DNA from: Bacteriovoracaceae bacterium
GTDB taxonomy: Bacteria; Bdellovibrionota; Bacteriovoracia; Bacteriovoracales; Bacteriovoracaceae
Reading direction: 5' to 3'
NCBI GenBank assembly: GCA_018060635.1
Contig: JAGOVR010000023.1
Span: 1-15,820, forward strand
Length of the DNA: 15,820 nucleotides
The position numbers and the translations under genes were made by a program. Below, piece by piece: positions 1 to 7,349 of this stretch; the first letter of the stretch is position 1; every line of letters begins with the position of its first letter. The notes under the pieces are model-generated. The model worked only from the letters and a program-made list of their open reading frames with translations. It was not told the DNA's origin and did not search any database.

Positions 1-889
1 GGAAATGTTTTTCTTTATTCCCCCAAAGAGCTGTGTAAATCAACGCCTTTAAACATTGGTATTGTGGTAGCCCTAAAAATTCACTCACGGCTACAATAGT
101 AGGCATATTTTTTGTTTCTACTTTTTTAAGATCTTCTTGATTTTTTTTAAATGCAAGCTCAGTACGCTTAGTTTCTGCACGCTCCACATTCGCCGCATAA
201 CCACATCCCGTACATTGAACAATGAAATCTTCTCCTGAATCTGCAATAACTTGAAATTCATGGGTACGAGCCCCACCACCTGCAATGGCCCCACCGTCAG
301 CCTCTACCGCAATAAATTCTAATCCTGCTCTCTTAAAAACAGCACTGTAAGCTGAAAACATATTTTGATATTCTTTATCCAAACATTCTTTAGACAAGTG
401 AAAACTATACCCATCTTTCATGAGAAATTCTCTAGCTCGCATCAAACCAAAACGAGGTCTGATTTCATCTCGAAACTTAGTGTTAATTTGATAAAGATTA
501 AGTGGTAAATCACGATAAGAGTTCACTGTTTTACGAAAAATATCTACAACGGCTTCTTCATTAGTAGGACTAATACAAACTTCTCGCTCTCCTCTATCTT
601 GAGCTTTTAACATCAGATCCTTCATACTTTCAAAACGACCTGTCTCCTTCCAAAGTTCAGAAGGAGTAACTACGGGAACTTGCAATTCTTGGCAATGGGC
701 TTTGTTCATCTCTTCTCTAGTGATCTGTTCTATTTTTTTAAGAACTCGAAGTCCCATTGGTAAAAATGCATAAAGCCCCTGCCCTTCTTTAAAAATAAGT
801 CCTGCACGCAAAAGAAGTTGATGCGATATTGTTTCTGCATCACTAGGAGTTTCTTTATATGTTTGCCAAAAAAAACGGGATTTCTTCAT
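1..889 (-). CDS. proS: Prolyl-tRNA synthetase, N-terminal part (runs off left edge)
   Basis: Charges tRNA-Pro with proline in the cytoplasm. The reading frame opens with ATG at 889 (MKKSRFFWQTYKETPSDAE) and stays open for about 296 codons to the window edge, so the C-terminal catalytic remainder and anticodon-binding domain are not seen. Class II synthetase signatures are visible: the TNEE stretch near residue 110, motif 2 around RFGLMRAREFLMKDGYSFH, and the GGGARTHEFQV region followed by SGEDFIVQC, which leads into the INS editing domain of bacterial-type ProRS; a Cys-x2-Cys pair (CTGC) precedes YAANVE. An AAGGAA ribosome site lies 6 nt before the ATG. It is the last gene of a minus-strand run behind lpxC, 38 nt away. 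Function is certain; only the missing C-terminus limits the call. Confidence 0.96.
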   Translation of the reverse strand, partial: MKKSRFFWQTYKETPSDAETISHQLLLRAGLIFKEGQGLYAFLPMGLRVLKKIEQITREEMNKAHCQELQVPVVTPSELWKETGRFESMKDLMLKAQDRGEREVCISPTNEEAVVDIFRKTVNSYRDLPLNLYQINTKFRDEIRPRFGLMRAREFLMKDGYSFHLSKECLDKEYQNMFSAYSAVFKRAGLEFIAVEADGGAIAGGGARTHEFQVIADSGEDFIVQCTGCGYAANVERAETKRTELAFKKNQEDLKKVETKNMPTIVAVSEFLGLPQYQCLKALIYTALWGNKEKHF

Positions 890-927
890 AAAAAATTCCT
901 TATCTTAATTTCAAAGTAAGAGAAATC

Positions 928-1842
928 TTAATTTACCATGATCGCCATAGGTAATTCAAAGCTTGATTTTATTTCTGGAGCTAGAACTGCCGCTGAAACA
1001 ACCTCGAAAGAAGAAGGGGTTTCTAAAATTTTACGACAAAGCTTATTATGCAGATTATGTCCTGATTTGTAGGTAGTAATTTTCCCAGCTACTTCATATC
1101 CTAAGAGACTAATATCTCCTAAAGTATCTAAAATTTTATGACGAACAAATTCATTTTTAAAACGCAATCCTTCTGGATTAATGACAGAAAAATCATCCAA
1201 GCCAATAGCATTATCTAGTGAAGCACCTTGGATAAGTCCTTTTTTCTTTAAGCTATCTACATCTTTTAACATCCCAAAAGTTCTAGCACGAGAAATTTCT
1301 CTAATAAAATTTTCACATGAAAATTCAAAAACTTCTCTTTGCGATTTAATCTGCGGATGAGGAAAAACAATAGTGGAATCAATAATAAGTTTGGAAGACG
1401 GCTCAATTTGTGCCCATTTGTCTCCATCCTCAACTCTAACTTTTTCTAAAATAACTAGAAAGTTTTTTGATTGATTTAAGCTAGAGATACCTGCTTCTTT
1501 TAACATAAAAACAAAAGAGCCACTAGAACCATCCATAATAGGAATTTCTGGGCCATCTATCTCGCAAAGAATATTATTAATACCTAGTCCATAAAAAGCA
1601 GAAAGAATATGCTCTACCGTATGAATAGCCTCCACACCATCACCTAACGTTGTATTATTTTCTGTTGCCCCCACCTGATGAGCATGGGCCCTTAAAAGAG
1701 GAGCTGTCGGGATATCCACGCGACGAAAACAAATACCTGTATCTGCTCCTGCAGGATAAAGGGCCAGAGTTACTTTCTTACCTGAATGAAGTCCAATTCC
1801 CGTAACCTTAATGGCTTTCGCAATAGTTCTTTGTCTTAACAT
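928..1842 (-). CDS. lpxC: UDP-3-O-acyl-N-acetylglucosamine deacetylase
   Basis: Zinc enzyme for the committed step of lipid A synthesis; it removes the acetyl group from UDP-3-O-acyl-GlcNAc in the cytoplasm. The 304-residue product has the normal family length. The HTVEH motif at residues 74-78 supplies the catalytic Glu (E77) and a zinc His (H78); RHKILDTLGD at 234-243 supplies the other zinc ligands (H235, D239), and KSGH (259-262) supplies the general-acid His H262. An AGGA site lies 5 nt before the ATG at 1842. It sits between ruvB and proS on the same strand with a 63-nt gap to ruvB that holds an AT-rich 17-nt palindrome (1850-1866). Its presence shows the organism makes LPS, which agrees with the bamD and lipoprotein genes further right. 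Confidence 0.98.
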   Translation of the reverse strand: MLRQRTIAKAIKVTGIGLHSGKKVTLALYPAGADTGICFRRVDIPTAPLLRAHAHQVGATENNTTLGDGVEAIHTVEHILSAFYGLGINNILCEIDGPEIPIMDGSSGSFVFMLKEAGISSLNQSKNFLVILEKVRVEDGDKWAQIEPSSKLIIDSTIVFPHPQIKSQREVFEFSCENFIREISRARTFGMLKDVDSLKKKGLIQGASLDNAIGLDDFSVINPEGLRFKNEFVRHKILDTLGDISLLGYEVAGKITTYKSGHNLHNKLCRKILETPSSFEVVSAAVLAPEIKSSFELPMAIMVN

Positions 1843-1905
1843 ATTTTCCTAATAAAATTTTTATTAATCCCTATCATGGAGCTTAATGCATGGCAAGAAC
1901 TTATC

Positions 1906-2910
1906 CTAGTTTTGCCCCAAGTGATTTTTAGCTTTATCTGAAAGAACACGTCCTCTAGGTGTACGCAAAAGAAACCCTTCTTTTAATAAATAGGGTTCAT
2001 AAACATCTTCCACTGTATGACGATCTTCCCCAAGAGTTGCACATAAAGCTTCAATACCCACAGGTCCTCCTGCGTAATAATCTTGCATCACTTTTAAAAT
2101 TTTACGATCCATCGTATCCAATCCTAGTTCATCAATATCTAAAAGCTTAAGAGACTCTTCTACATCTGAAACTGTCACAGGAAAACGATTATGAACCAAA
2201 GAATAATCTCGCACTCTTCTTAAAATTCTATTGGCGATACGAGGAGTGCCACGTGCTCTAAGTGCTATCATTTCTCTAGCTTCATCTTTTAACTCTAGTC
2301 CAATTTTTTTCACATTATTCCCAATAATTTGCGCTAATTCCCCAGTTCCATAGTAATCAAAAGTGAGATGAGCAGTAAAACGATCCCTTAAAGGATTAGA
2401 TAAAAGTCCTGCTCTCGTTGTTGCTCCAATCAAAGTGAAAGGAACTAAATTAATTTGCATAGTACGTGCAGAAACTCCCTGCCCCATAACAATGTCCAGA
2501 CGAAAATCTTCCATTGCCGAATATAAAATTTCTTCAATAGAAATATGTAACCTATGAATCTCATCAATAAAAAGCACATCACGAGGAGCAATATTGGTAA
2601 GGATAGCGGCGAGATCGCCTTTTTTTTCTAAAGCTGGACCAGAAATAACGTGAAGCTGAGAGCCTACTACTTGCGCAATAAGCATAGCTAAGGAAGTTTT
2701 TCCAAGACCAGGAGGACCTGATAAAAGAACATGATCCATCGCACTTTTTCTCTTAATGGCAGAAGCTACCATTAACTCAATATTGTTCACCGTACGTTTT
2801 TGTCCTATGTATTCACTAAAATTTTGCGGCCTTAGTCTAGCATCATGATGAAATTCTTCCCCATCTCCTGCAGGCAGACTACCTTCTGATAGACGTGTTA
2901 TTTTTTGCAT
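1906..2910 (-). CDS. ruvB: Holliday junction branch migration ATPase RuvB
   Basis: AAA+ motor that forms hexameric rings on either side of RuvA and drives branch migration of Holliday junctions during recombinational repair. The 334-residue protein is full length. Walker A is GPPGLGKTS (65-73), Walker B is the DEIH at 116-119, sensor 1 lies in GATTRAG, and the arginine-finger/sensor region NPLRDRF follows; the C-terminal winged helix ends with RTPRGRVLSDKA. The start ATG at 2910 follows the ruvA stop by one nucleotide, and its AAGGATG ribosome site lies inside the ruvA 3' end, so the two are probably translationally coupled. Gene order ruvC-ruvA-ruvB is the common bacterial one. Confidence 0.98.
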   Translation of the reverse strand: MQKITRLSEGSLPAGDGEEFHHDARLRPQNFSEYIGQKRTVNNIELMVASAIKRKSAMDHVLLSGPPGLGKTSLAMLIAQVVGSQLHVISGPALEKKGDLAAILTNIAPRDVLFIDEIHRLHISIEEILYSAMEDFRLDIVMGQGVSARTMQINLVPFTLIGATTRAGLLSNPLRDRFTAHLTFDYYGTGELAQIIGNNVKKIGLELKDEAREMIALRARGTPRIANRILRRVRDYSLVHNRFPVTVSDVEESLKLLDIDELGLDTMDRKILKVMQDYYAGGPVGIEALCATLGEDRHTVEDVYEPYLLKEGFLLRTPRGRVLSDKAKNHLGQN

Positions 2911-2911
2911 A

Positions 2912-3532
2912 TTACATCCTTCTTAAAACTTTCTGCATAAGATCTTCAGCCTTCTCCACTTTTTCTTCTGTTAAAATATGCTGAAGTAAAGGAAGCACTT
3001 GTGTATCTTTAAAGCCTAGTTCCCGACAAGCCATAAGTGTTTCAGACATAATATCGATGGATAAATTATGCTCTCCACCTACCTGCGTCTGTGGACCATC
3101 AGAAGAAACTTTAACTGCTTTAAGATTAGAATATAAATCCATCTTCTGAATCTTACTGCTTAAATCTAAAATGATTTGCTCTACTGTTTTAGCTCCAATA
3201 CCAGGAGCGGCTCGTAAGACTTTTTTATTTTCTAATAAAATAGCGTCACATACGCCCTTTCCTCCCAAAGTAGAAACAAGAGAATGAGCTGATTTGGGGC
3301 CAACACCACTCACAGAAAGTAATAATTCAAATATTTTTTTATCTTGTAATTTAGTAAAAGCATAAAGTTCTTGAGATGTTTCTTTAAAAACATGGGAGAT
3401 AAAAAATTCTGCTTGAGTTCCTTCGGCTAAAATAGATGAATGCTTCATCTGATATCCAATTCCTTGGGATGTTAAAAGTAAAACTTCTGAACCATCACTA
3501 AAAAGAATTTCACCTTTTAAATAACCAATCAT
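2912..3532 (-). CDS. ruvA: Holliday junction DNA-binding protein RuvA
   Basis: Tetrameric protein that binds and holds open the four-way junction and docks the RuvB motors. The product (206 residues from the chosen ATG) begins MIGYLKGEI, matching the family start MIG-x-L-x-G; an OB fold comes first, then the two helix-hairpin-helix elements (LLSVSGVGPKSAHSLVSTLG and LRAAPGIGAKTVEQIILDL), then a linker and the C-terminal RuvB-contact domain (LGFKDTQVLPLL). A GTG one codon upstream (3535) is also open, but the AAGGAG site is 5 nt before ATG 3532 and only 2 nt before the GTG, so ATG is preferred. The ATG overlaps the ruvC TGA by one base (TGATG). Confidence 0.97.
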   Translation of the reverse strand: MIGYLKGEILFSDGSEVLLLTSQGIGYQMKHSSILAEGTQAEFFISHVFKETSQELYAFTKLQDKKIFELLLSVSGVGPKSAHSLVSTLGGKGVCDAILLENKKVLRAAPGIGAKTVEQIILDLSSKIQKMDLYSNLKAVKVSSDGPQTQVGGEHNLSIDIMSETLMACRELGFKDTQVLPLLQHILTEEKVEKAEDLMQKVLRRM

Positions 3533-4074
3533 CACAACTCCTTCACTTTATGGCTTACCGCTTGAGCTAAACTTCCACTTTTTTTAGCTCCTAAAGAGCC
3601 ATTTCCTTTTTGTAAAATATGACAAAAAGCAATAGCGAGAGCATCACTTTCATCATTTGTTTTAAAATTTTCAGGTAAACTCTTCCCTAAAACCATTTTT
3701 AAAAATTTTTGGATCGACTCTTTATCCGCATGACCGTGTCCCACTGTAGCAGATTTCACTAAATTAGGAGAATATTCTACAACCTCTATCTCTTTAGGCA
3801 GAGAAGCAATCATGGCCCCTCGGGTTTGAGCTAATTTTAAAATAGAAGTTGTTCCTTTTACATAGATAAGAGATTCAAAAACTGCGACATGAGGATTGTA
3901 GGTTTTAACCAGTACATCCATTTGTTCCCTCATTTGAGGGAGTCTTAACAAAAAATTTTTTTCCTGTTCAAAGATAAGAACACCAGATGTGAGATACTTT
4001 ATTTCTCTTTTTTCAAATTGCAACAATCCATAACCTGTCGTTCTAGAACCAGGATCAATACCTAAAATAATCAT
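3532..4074 (-). CDS. ruvC: Crossover junction endodeoxyribonuclease RuvC
   Basis: Resolvase that cuts Holliday junctions symmetrically within the RuvABC complex. The RNase H-like fold and four acidic metal ligands are visible: D7 in ILGIDPGSRTTGYG, E67 in VAVFESLIY, and D141/D144 in NDESDALAIAFCH; the conserved GHGHADKESIQ stretch lies near 112-122. At 180 residues it is of usual length. The ribosome site before ATG 4074 is poor (no clear AGG), so it may be translated weakly or rely on an upstream reading frame. yebC, which often precedes ruvC in other bacteria, is not present; the next gene upstream is a small membrane protein. Confidence 0.97.
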   Translation of the reverse strand: MIILGIDPGSRTTGYGLLQFEKREIKYLTSGVLIFEQEKNFLLRLPQMREQMDVLVKTYNPHVAVFESLIYVKGTTSILKLAQTRGAMIASLPKEIEVVEYSPNLVKSATVGHGHADKESIQKFLKMVLGKSLPENFKTNDESDALAIAFCHILQKGNGSLGAKKSGSLAQAVSHKVKEL

Positions 4075-4125
4075 ACTTAATGGTAGCGTCGTTTACCATG
4101 AGAGTCTACTGCTTATGACATAGAG

Positions 4126-4371
4126 CTAACGATGACGTTTTTTAAAGAACGTACCTAGATAAAAAAGGCTTGCTCCTAGCACAAATTGTAATAATTCTGT
4201 TTTGGAGTAATCTCCTTTCTGAATTCCTGCAAATAAGCATAAACCCACTGCTGCCATTCCAAAAAGTTGAAGCCCTAAGCCTAAATAAAACAAAAATATA
4301 CTCATGAGCAGTTTAAACCATGGCCTGATTAAAAAGAGTAGGATATTTTTTGAAAAAAATATCGAGAACAT
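4126..4371 (-). CDS. Small hydrophobic membrane protein, unknown function
   Basis: I do not recognise this 81-residue product. Much of it is hydrophobic: a first segment around residues 3-16 (FFSKNILLFLIRPW), a second around 22-49 (LMSIFLFYLGLGL to LCLFAG) and a third around 61-73 (LLQFVLGASLFYLG), ending in a basic tail (FKKRHR), so two or three membrane segments are likely. ATG at 4371 is chosen; a TTG at 4374 is also in frame, and ATG 4305 is an internal alternative. No good ribosome site is seen before any of them. It is head-to-head with folD: its start lies 3 nt from the folD ATG, so the folD promoter must lie inside this frame. This layout and the weak start signals leave real doubt that it is expressed. 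Confidence 0.5.
   Translation of the reverse strand: MFSIFFSKNILLFLIRPWFKLLMSIFLFYLGLGLQLFGMAAVGLCLFAGIQKGDYSKTELLQFVLGASLFYLGTFFKKRHR
4342..4363. repeat. Perfect AT-rich inverted repeat just upstream of folD
   Basis: GATATTTTTT (4342-4351), a GA centre, then AAAAAATATC (4354-4363): ten-base arms with no mismatch, ending 11 nt before the folD ATG. It lies within the first codons of the divergent small ORF. As RNA the loop would be tiny, so a DNA operator or a bent A/T tract is more likely than a hairpin. The symmetry is directly visible; any role is inference. Confidence 0.6.
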
Positions 4372-4374
4372 CAA

Positions 4375-5244
4375 ATGGCACCAAAAATTTTATTAGCAAA
4401 ACCTCTTATAGACCAGAAAATAGAAGATCTAAAAAAAGAGTGTGCGAAAGCTTTAGCTCAAGGAGTGACTCCAACCCTTAAAGTAATTTTAGTAGGAAAC
4501 CACCCTGCCAGCCTTATTTATACTGAAAATAAAAAAAAATTCTGTGAGCAAGTAGGTGCTGATTGTGAAATTATTAAATTATCTGAAAACATTAACCCTA
4601 GGGATTTTTTAGAAGTTCTAAAAAAAATAAACAATGATACGAACATTCACGGATGTCTTATCCAACTTCCTGTTCCTAAACAATTAGCTGATCTAGAATT
4701 ACATGACCTTATTAAACCTGAGAAAGATGTTGATGGTTTTCATTTTCAAAATATCGGTCATCTCTATAGTAATAATTCGCATAGTTTTTACTCAAAGCCT
4801 TGTACTCCTCAAGGAGTTATGAGTTTACTAAAATACTACGCTATCCCTGTCGAAGGAAAAAATATTGTCGTCATTGGCAGGAGCTTGATTGTAGGAAAAC
4901 CAATGATGTTGCTCCTCAGTAATGCTAATGCTACTGTTACACTTTGCCACTCAGCTACTTCTAATCTGAAGTTTTTTACTCAACATGCTGACATTATTAT
5001 TTCTGCCGTCGGAAAGCCACGTTTTTTGAATAGTGATTATATCGGGACTAATAAACCCATCTTAATTGATGTAGGTATTAATCGTGATACCACAGGGAAG
5101 CTCTGTGGTGATATCGATTTTGATAATGTTCTAGAAAAAGTCTCATCCATCTCACCCGTTCCTGGAGGAGTAGGCCCTCTTACTATTCTTTCTCTCACTC
5201 AAAATTTAATTGCAACTACCTTTTACCAGAAGGATTTAAAATGA
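4375..5244 (+). CDS. folD: Methylenetetrahydrofolate dehydrogenase/cyclohydrolase FolD
   Basis: Bifunctional cytoplasmic enzyme interconverting 5,10-methylene-THF, 5,10-methenyl-THF and 10-formyl-THF with NADP+. The catalytic Tyr/Lys pair appears as Y49 and K53 in IYTENKKKF, the folate-site QLPVP as residues 97-101, and DVDGFH at 118-123; the dinucleotide-binding part carries VVIGRSLIVGKP, LCHSAT, ADIIISAVGKP and LIDVGINR, followed by the signature PVPGGVGPLT near the C-terminus. Length 289 is normal. The start is well placed against the family (MAPKILLAKPL), though the ribosome site is only a weak GAGA. It heads a tight operon with gcvT and gcvH: FolD uses the methylene-THF that glycine cleavage produces, so the three genes share a one-carbon role. 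Confidence 0.97.
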   Translation: MAPKILLAKPLIDQKIEDLKKECAKALAQGVTPTLKVILVGNHPASLIYTENKKKFCEQVGADCEIIKLSENINPRDFLEVLKKINNDTNIHGCLIQLPVPKQLADLELHDLIKPEKDVDGFHFQNIGHLYSNNSHSFYSKPCTPQGVMSLLKYYAIPVEGKNIVVIGRSLIVGKPMMLLLSNANATVTLCHSATSNLKFFTQHADIIISAVGKPRFLNSDYIGTNKPILIDVGINRDTTGKLCGDIDFDNVLEKVSSISPVPGGVGPLTILSLTQNLIATTFYQKDLK

Positions 5245-6320
5245 CTGAACTCAAACACACCTCTCTCCACTCAGAACACTTAGCTCTTAAAGCGCGAATG
5301 GTTCCTTTTGCTGGATGGGAAATGCCTGTGCAATATACTTCCGTAAAAGAAGAAGCTTTAGCTGTAAGAAAAAACTGTGGTGTATTTGATGTAAGTCATA
5401 TGGGGGAGTTTTGGATAGAAGGAGAAGAAGCTCAAAATTTTATTGATTTTATGGTTACAAATGACATTACCTCAGCGCCTGAAAAAAAAGCTATCTACTC
5501 TCCTCTATGTCGTGAAAATGGAACTGTCATTGATGACTTGATTGTTTATAAAATAAATAGCAAACGATTTCTTATTTGTGTCAATGCCAGCAATATTGAG
5601 AAAGATTGGAATTGGTTTCAAAGTCACGTTAAGAATTTCAATTGTTCTCTTTCTAATAAGTCAGAAGAAACCTCTCTACTTGCCTTACAAGGTCCGCTAG
5701 CTGAAAAAATTATGCTAGACGTTGGATTTGAAGACATTAAAACGCTAGCTTATTATGAGGTAGCGGAAACAATGTGGGAGAAGCAAAATGTCACTCTTGC
5801 TCGTACGGGCTATACTGGAGAAGATGGTTTTGAAATATTTTCCAGTCATAATGTCATAAAAAAAATATGGGATTTATTTCTTAAATTAGGAGTTCGCCCT
5901 TGTGGTTTAGCCGCTCGTGATTTATTACGTACAGAAGTTTGCTATCCCCTGTATGGCCATGAGATTCATGACGAAGTAACACCCTTAGACAGCGCTCTTA
6001 AATGGACCGTGAAATTACAAAAAGAAAAATTTTTAGGAAAATCTGCACTAGAAAAATATCATCCCAAATATCAATTAGTAAAACTTTCACTAGAAAAAGG
6101 AATCCCTCGTGATGGCTATATGGTCGAAAATAGTCAGGGGTTAACTATTGGGAAGGTAACTTCCGGAACTCTTTCTGTTGTAATAGAAAAAGGAATCGCT
6201 TTAGCCCATATTGAAAAAGATAGCTTTCCTAACGATGAAAAATTCTTTATTAATATACGAGGACAAAAATATCCAGCAATTTTACAAAAAACAGCATTTG
6301 TCAAAGGAGGGCATAAATGA
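5241..6320 (+). CDS. gcvT: Glycine cleavage system T protein (aminomethyltransferase)
   Basis: Takes the aminomethyl group from lipoylated GcvH, releases ammonia and forms methylene-THF. Family motifs are all present in order: MVPFAGWEMPVQY (20-32), GVFDVSHMGEF (47-57), the folate-site VIDDLIVYK (96-104, catalytic Asp at 98/99), GYTGEDGFEIF, and GLAARDLLRTE followed by YPLYGHEI. At 359 residues it has the usual length. The ATG overlaps the folD stop as ATGA, and its own stop overlaps the gcvH ATG in the same way, so translation of the three genes is likely coupled. The AAGGA ribosome site lies in the 3' end of folD (about 5231-5235). Confidence 0.97.
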   Translation: MTELKHTSLHSEHLALKARMVPFAGWEMPVQYTSVKEEALAVRKNCGVFDVSHMGEFWIEGEEAQNFIDFMVTNDITSAPEKKAIYSPLCRENGTVIDDLIVYKINSKRFLICVNASNIEKDWNWFQSHVKNFNCSLSNKSEETSLLALQGPLAEKIMLDVGFEDIKTLAYYEVAETMWEKQNVTLARTGYTGEDGFEIFSSHNVIKKIWDLFLKLGVRPCGLAARDLLRTEVCYPLYGHEIHDEVTPLDSALKWTVKLQKEKFLGKSALEKYHPKYQLVKLSLEKGIPRDGYMVENSQGLTIGKVTSGTLSVVIEKGIALAHIEKDSFPNDEKFFINIRGQKYPAILQKTAFVKGGHK

Positions 6321-6694
6321 ACACGCCAGAAAATTTAAAATATACTGTAGAGCATGAGTGGATTTCTATTGATGGAAATACTGCCACCATAGGTATTACA
6401 GATTTTGCTCAGAGTGCCCTTGGAGACATTGTTTTTGTCGAACTTCCCGAAAAAGGCTCCCTCATTACTAAAGGAAAATCTTTAGGTGTGGTTGAGTCTA
6501 TTAAATCTGTAAGCGACATATATGCTCCTCTGTCTGGTGAAGTTATTGAAAGAAATGATGAAATTATTTCTTCTCCAGAACTATGCAATAAAGATGCTTA
6601 CAAAGCTTGGATGCTTAAAATTAAAATTTCTAATACCAGTGAGTTAGAGAATTTATTGAATGCGAGTGCTTACTCAACTCATTGCCAACATTAA
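6317..6694 (+). CDS. gcvH: Glycine cleavage system H protein (lipoyl carrier)
   Basis: Small lipoyl carrier that shuttles the aminomethyl intermediate from GcvP to GcvT and is reoxidised by the L protein. The lipoylated lysine is K63 in VVESIKSVSDIYAP, and the family opening YTVEHEWI is at residues 9-16. The product is 125 residues, normal length. An AAAGGAGGG ribosome site precedes the ATG, which overlaps the gcvT TGA by four bases. The stop at 6692-6694 touches the stop of the convergent ORF6N gene with no bases between, and no terminator hairpin is visible. gcvP, commonly the next gene, is absent here. Confidence 0.97.
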   Translation: MNTPENLKYTVEHEWISIDGNTATIGITDFAQSALGDIVFVELPEKGSLITKGKSLGVVESIKSVSDIYAPLSGEVIERNDEIISSPELCNKDAYKAWMLKIKISNTSELENLLNASAYSTHCQH

Positions 6695-7237
6695 TTATTT
6701 TTTATCTCTGATTAATCCTATCTTTTTTCTTTTAGGACAAAGTGGTGGGGTATTACGTTTCAAAACATAAATTTCTTCTTGAACTTCATCTAATTTATCA
6801 AAAATAATTTGGAAATTATTTAATGTTACTTTTTTAATTTTCTGAACTTTATCTGCAATACTTTCATTAGCTCTCAATAATTTTCTAAGCTTAGTAAAAA
6901 CTCTTATAATTGTAATATTAACTTGAATAGCTCTTTCACTACTTAAAACAGAAGAAAGCATGGCAATTCCATTTTCAGTAAAAGCATAAGGTAAATTCCT
7001 GCGACCACCATGCTGCAAACTTGAGGTCACAAATTGTGACCTCAAGTTTGTATACTCTTTTGCATTAATTTTAAACATAAAATCAAGAGGGAAACGCTTA
7101 TGATTACGCTTAATGGCTTGATTTAAAACTTTCGTAGAAACTCCGTAAAGAGAAGCTAAGTCTGAATCCATCATAACTTTTTGACTACGAATAATGTAGA
7201 TACTACTTTCTATTTTTAAAGGATTTAAATAACTCAA
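6695..7237 (-). CDS. ORF6N-domain DNA-binding protein
   Basis: A 180-residue protein with an N-terminal ORF6N domain (about 8-95), a DNA-binding module related to KilA-N and best known from phages and large DNA viruses but common as lone chromosomal genes. Family hallmarks are IYIIRSQKVMMDSDLASLYGV, TKVLNQAIKRNHKRFP, FMFKI, LRSQFVTSS and GGRRNLPYAFTENGIAMLSSVL. A charged C-terminal stretch (about 105-160, KVQKIKKVTLNNF to LDEVQEEIYVLKR) looks like a coiled coil; the tail is basic. The start is TTG at 7237, behind a strong AAGGAGG site 4 nt away; the N-terminus agrees with relatives. No other phage genes flank it. Its target and role are unknown. A perfect 35-nt palindrome lies inside it. Confidence 0.88.
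   Translation of the reverse strand: MSYLNPLKIESSIYIIRSQKVMMDSDLASLYGVSTKVLNQAIKRNHKRFPLDFMFKINAKEYTNLRSQFVTSSLQHGGRRNLPYAFTENGIAMLSSVLSSERAIQVNITIIRVFTKLRKLLRANESIADKVQKIKKVTLNNFQIIFDKLDEVQEEIYVLKRNTPPLCPKRKKIGLIRDKK
7016..7050. repeat. 35-nt perfect palindrome inside the ORF6N gene
   Basis: The left arm CAAACTTGAGGTCACAA (7016-7032) is matched base for base by its reverse complement (7034-7050) around one central A. The stretch encodes residues 63-74 of the ORF6N protein (TNLRSQFVTSSL). In the mRNA it would make a very stable hairpin in mid-gene; in DNA it could be a cruciform or a dimer binding site. The symmetry is directly visible; function is unknown. Confidence 0.9.
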
Positions 7238-7255
7238 AGATCCTCCTTATTAAAA

Positions 7256-7284
7256 AATAAATATTCTGTCATTTTTTATGACAA
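7256..7284 (-). promoter_or_regulatory. Possible promoter/operator of the ORF6N gene
   Basis: Reading the minus strand, TTGTCA (7284-7279, five of six to TTGACA) is followed after 17 nt by TTTATT (7261-7256, four of six to TATAAT). The -35 box lies in a dyad, TGTCAT (7267-7272), five T, ATGACA (7278-7283), that could be an operator. The predicted start of transcription would fall almost on the ribosome site, which argues for caution. The rest of 7238-7349 is AT-rich spacer with a short TATTTC/GAAATA hairpin at 7315-7332 but no convincing terminator. Confidence 0.3.
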
Positions 7285-7349
7285 GACATCTCTTTTAAAA
7301 AAAAGGAAATGAAATATTTCTATTTTGAAATAAAAAAATAATTTAATTT

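Noticed and set aside
1850..1866. 17-nt palindrome between ruvB and lpxC (TAATAAAA arms)
   Set aside because: Pure A/T symmetry of this length is expected by chance in such AT-rich spacers; no supporting signal.
1959..2150. Plus-strand ORF opposite ruvB
   Set aside because: Antisense of a conserved gene; composition explained by the ruvB codons.
3533..3535. RuvA starting at GTG
   Set aside because: Ribosome site spacing and the conserved MIG start favour ATG 3532.
6695..7237. Prophage remnant around the ORF6N gene
   Set aside because: No integrase, att-like repeats or other phage genes flank it; both sides are housekeeping genes.
7311..7332. Terminator after PBP1A (TATTTC/GAAATA hairpin)
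   Set aside because: The stem is only A/T-rich with one G-C pair and the T run is about ten bases away, so it is not convincing as an intrinsic terminator.
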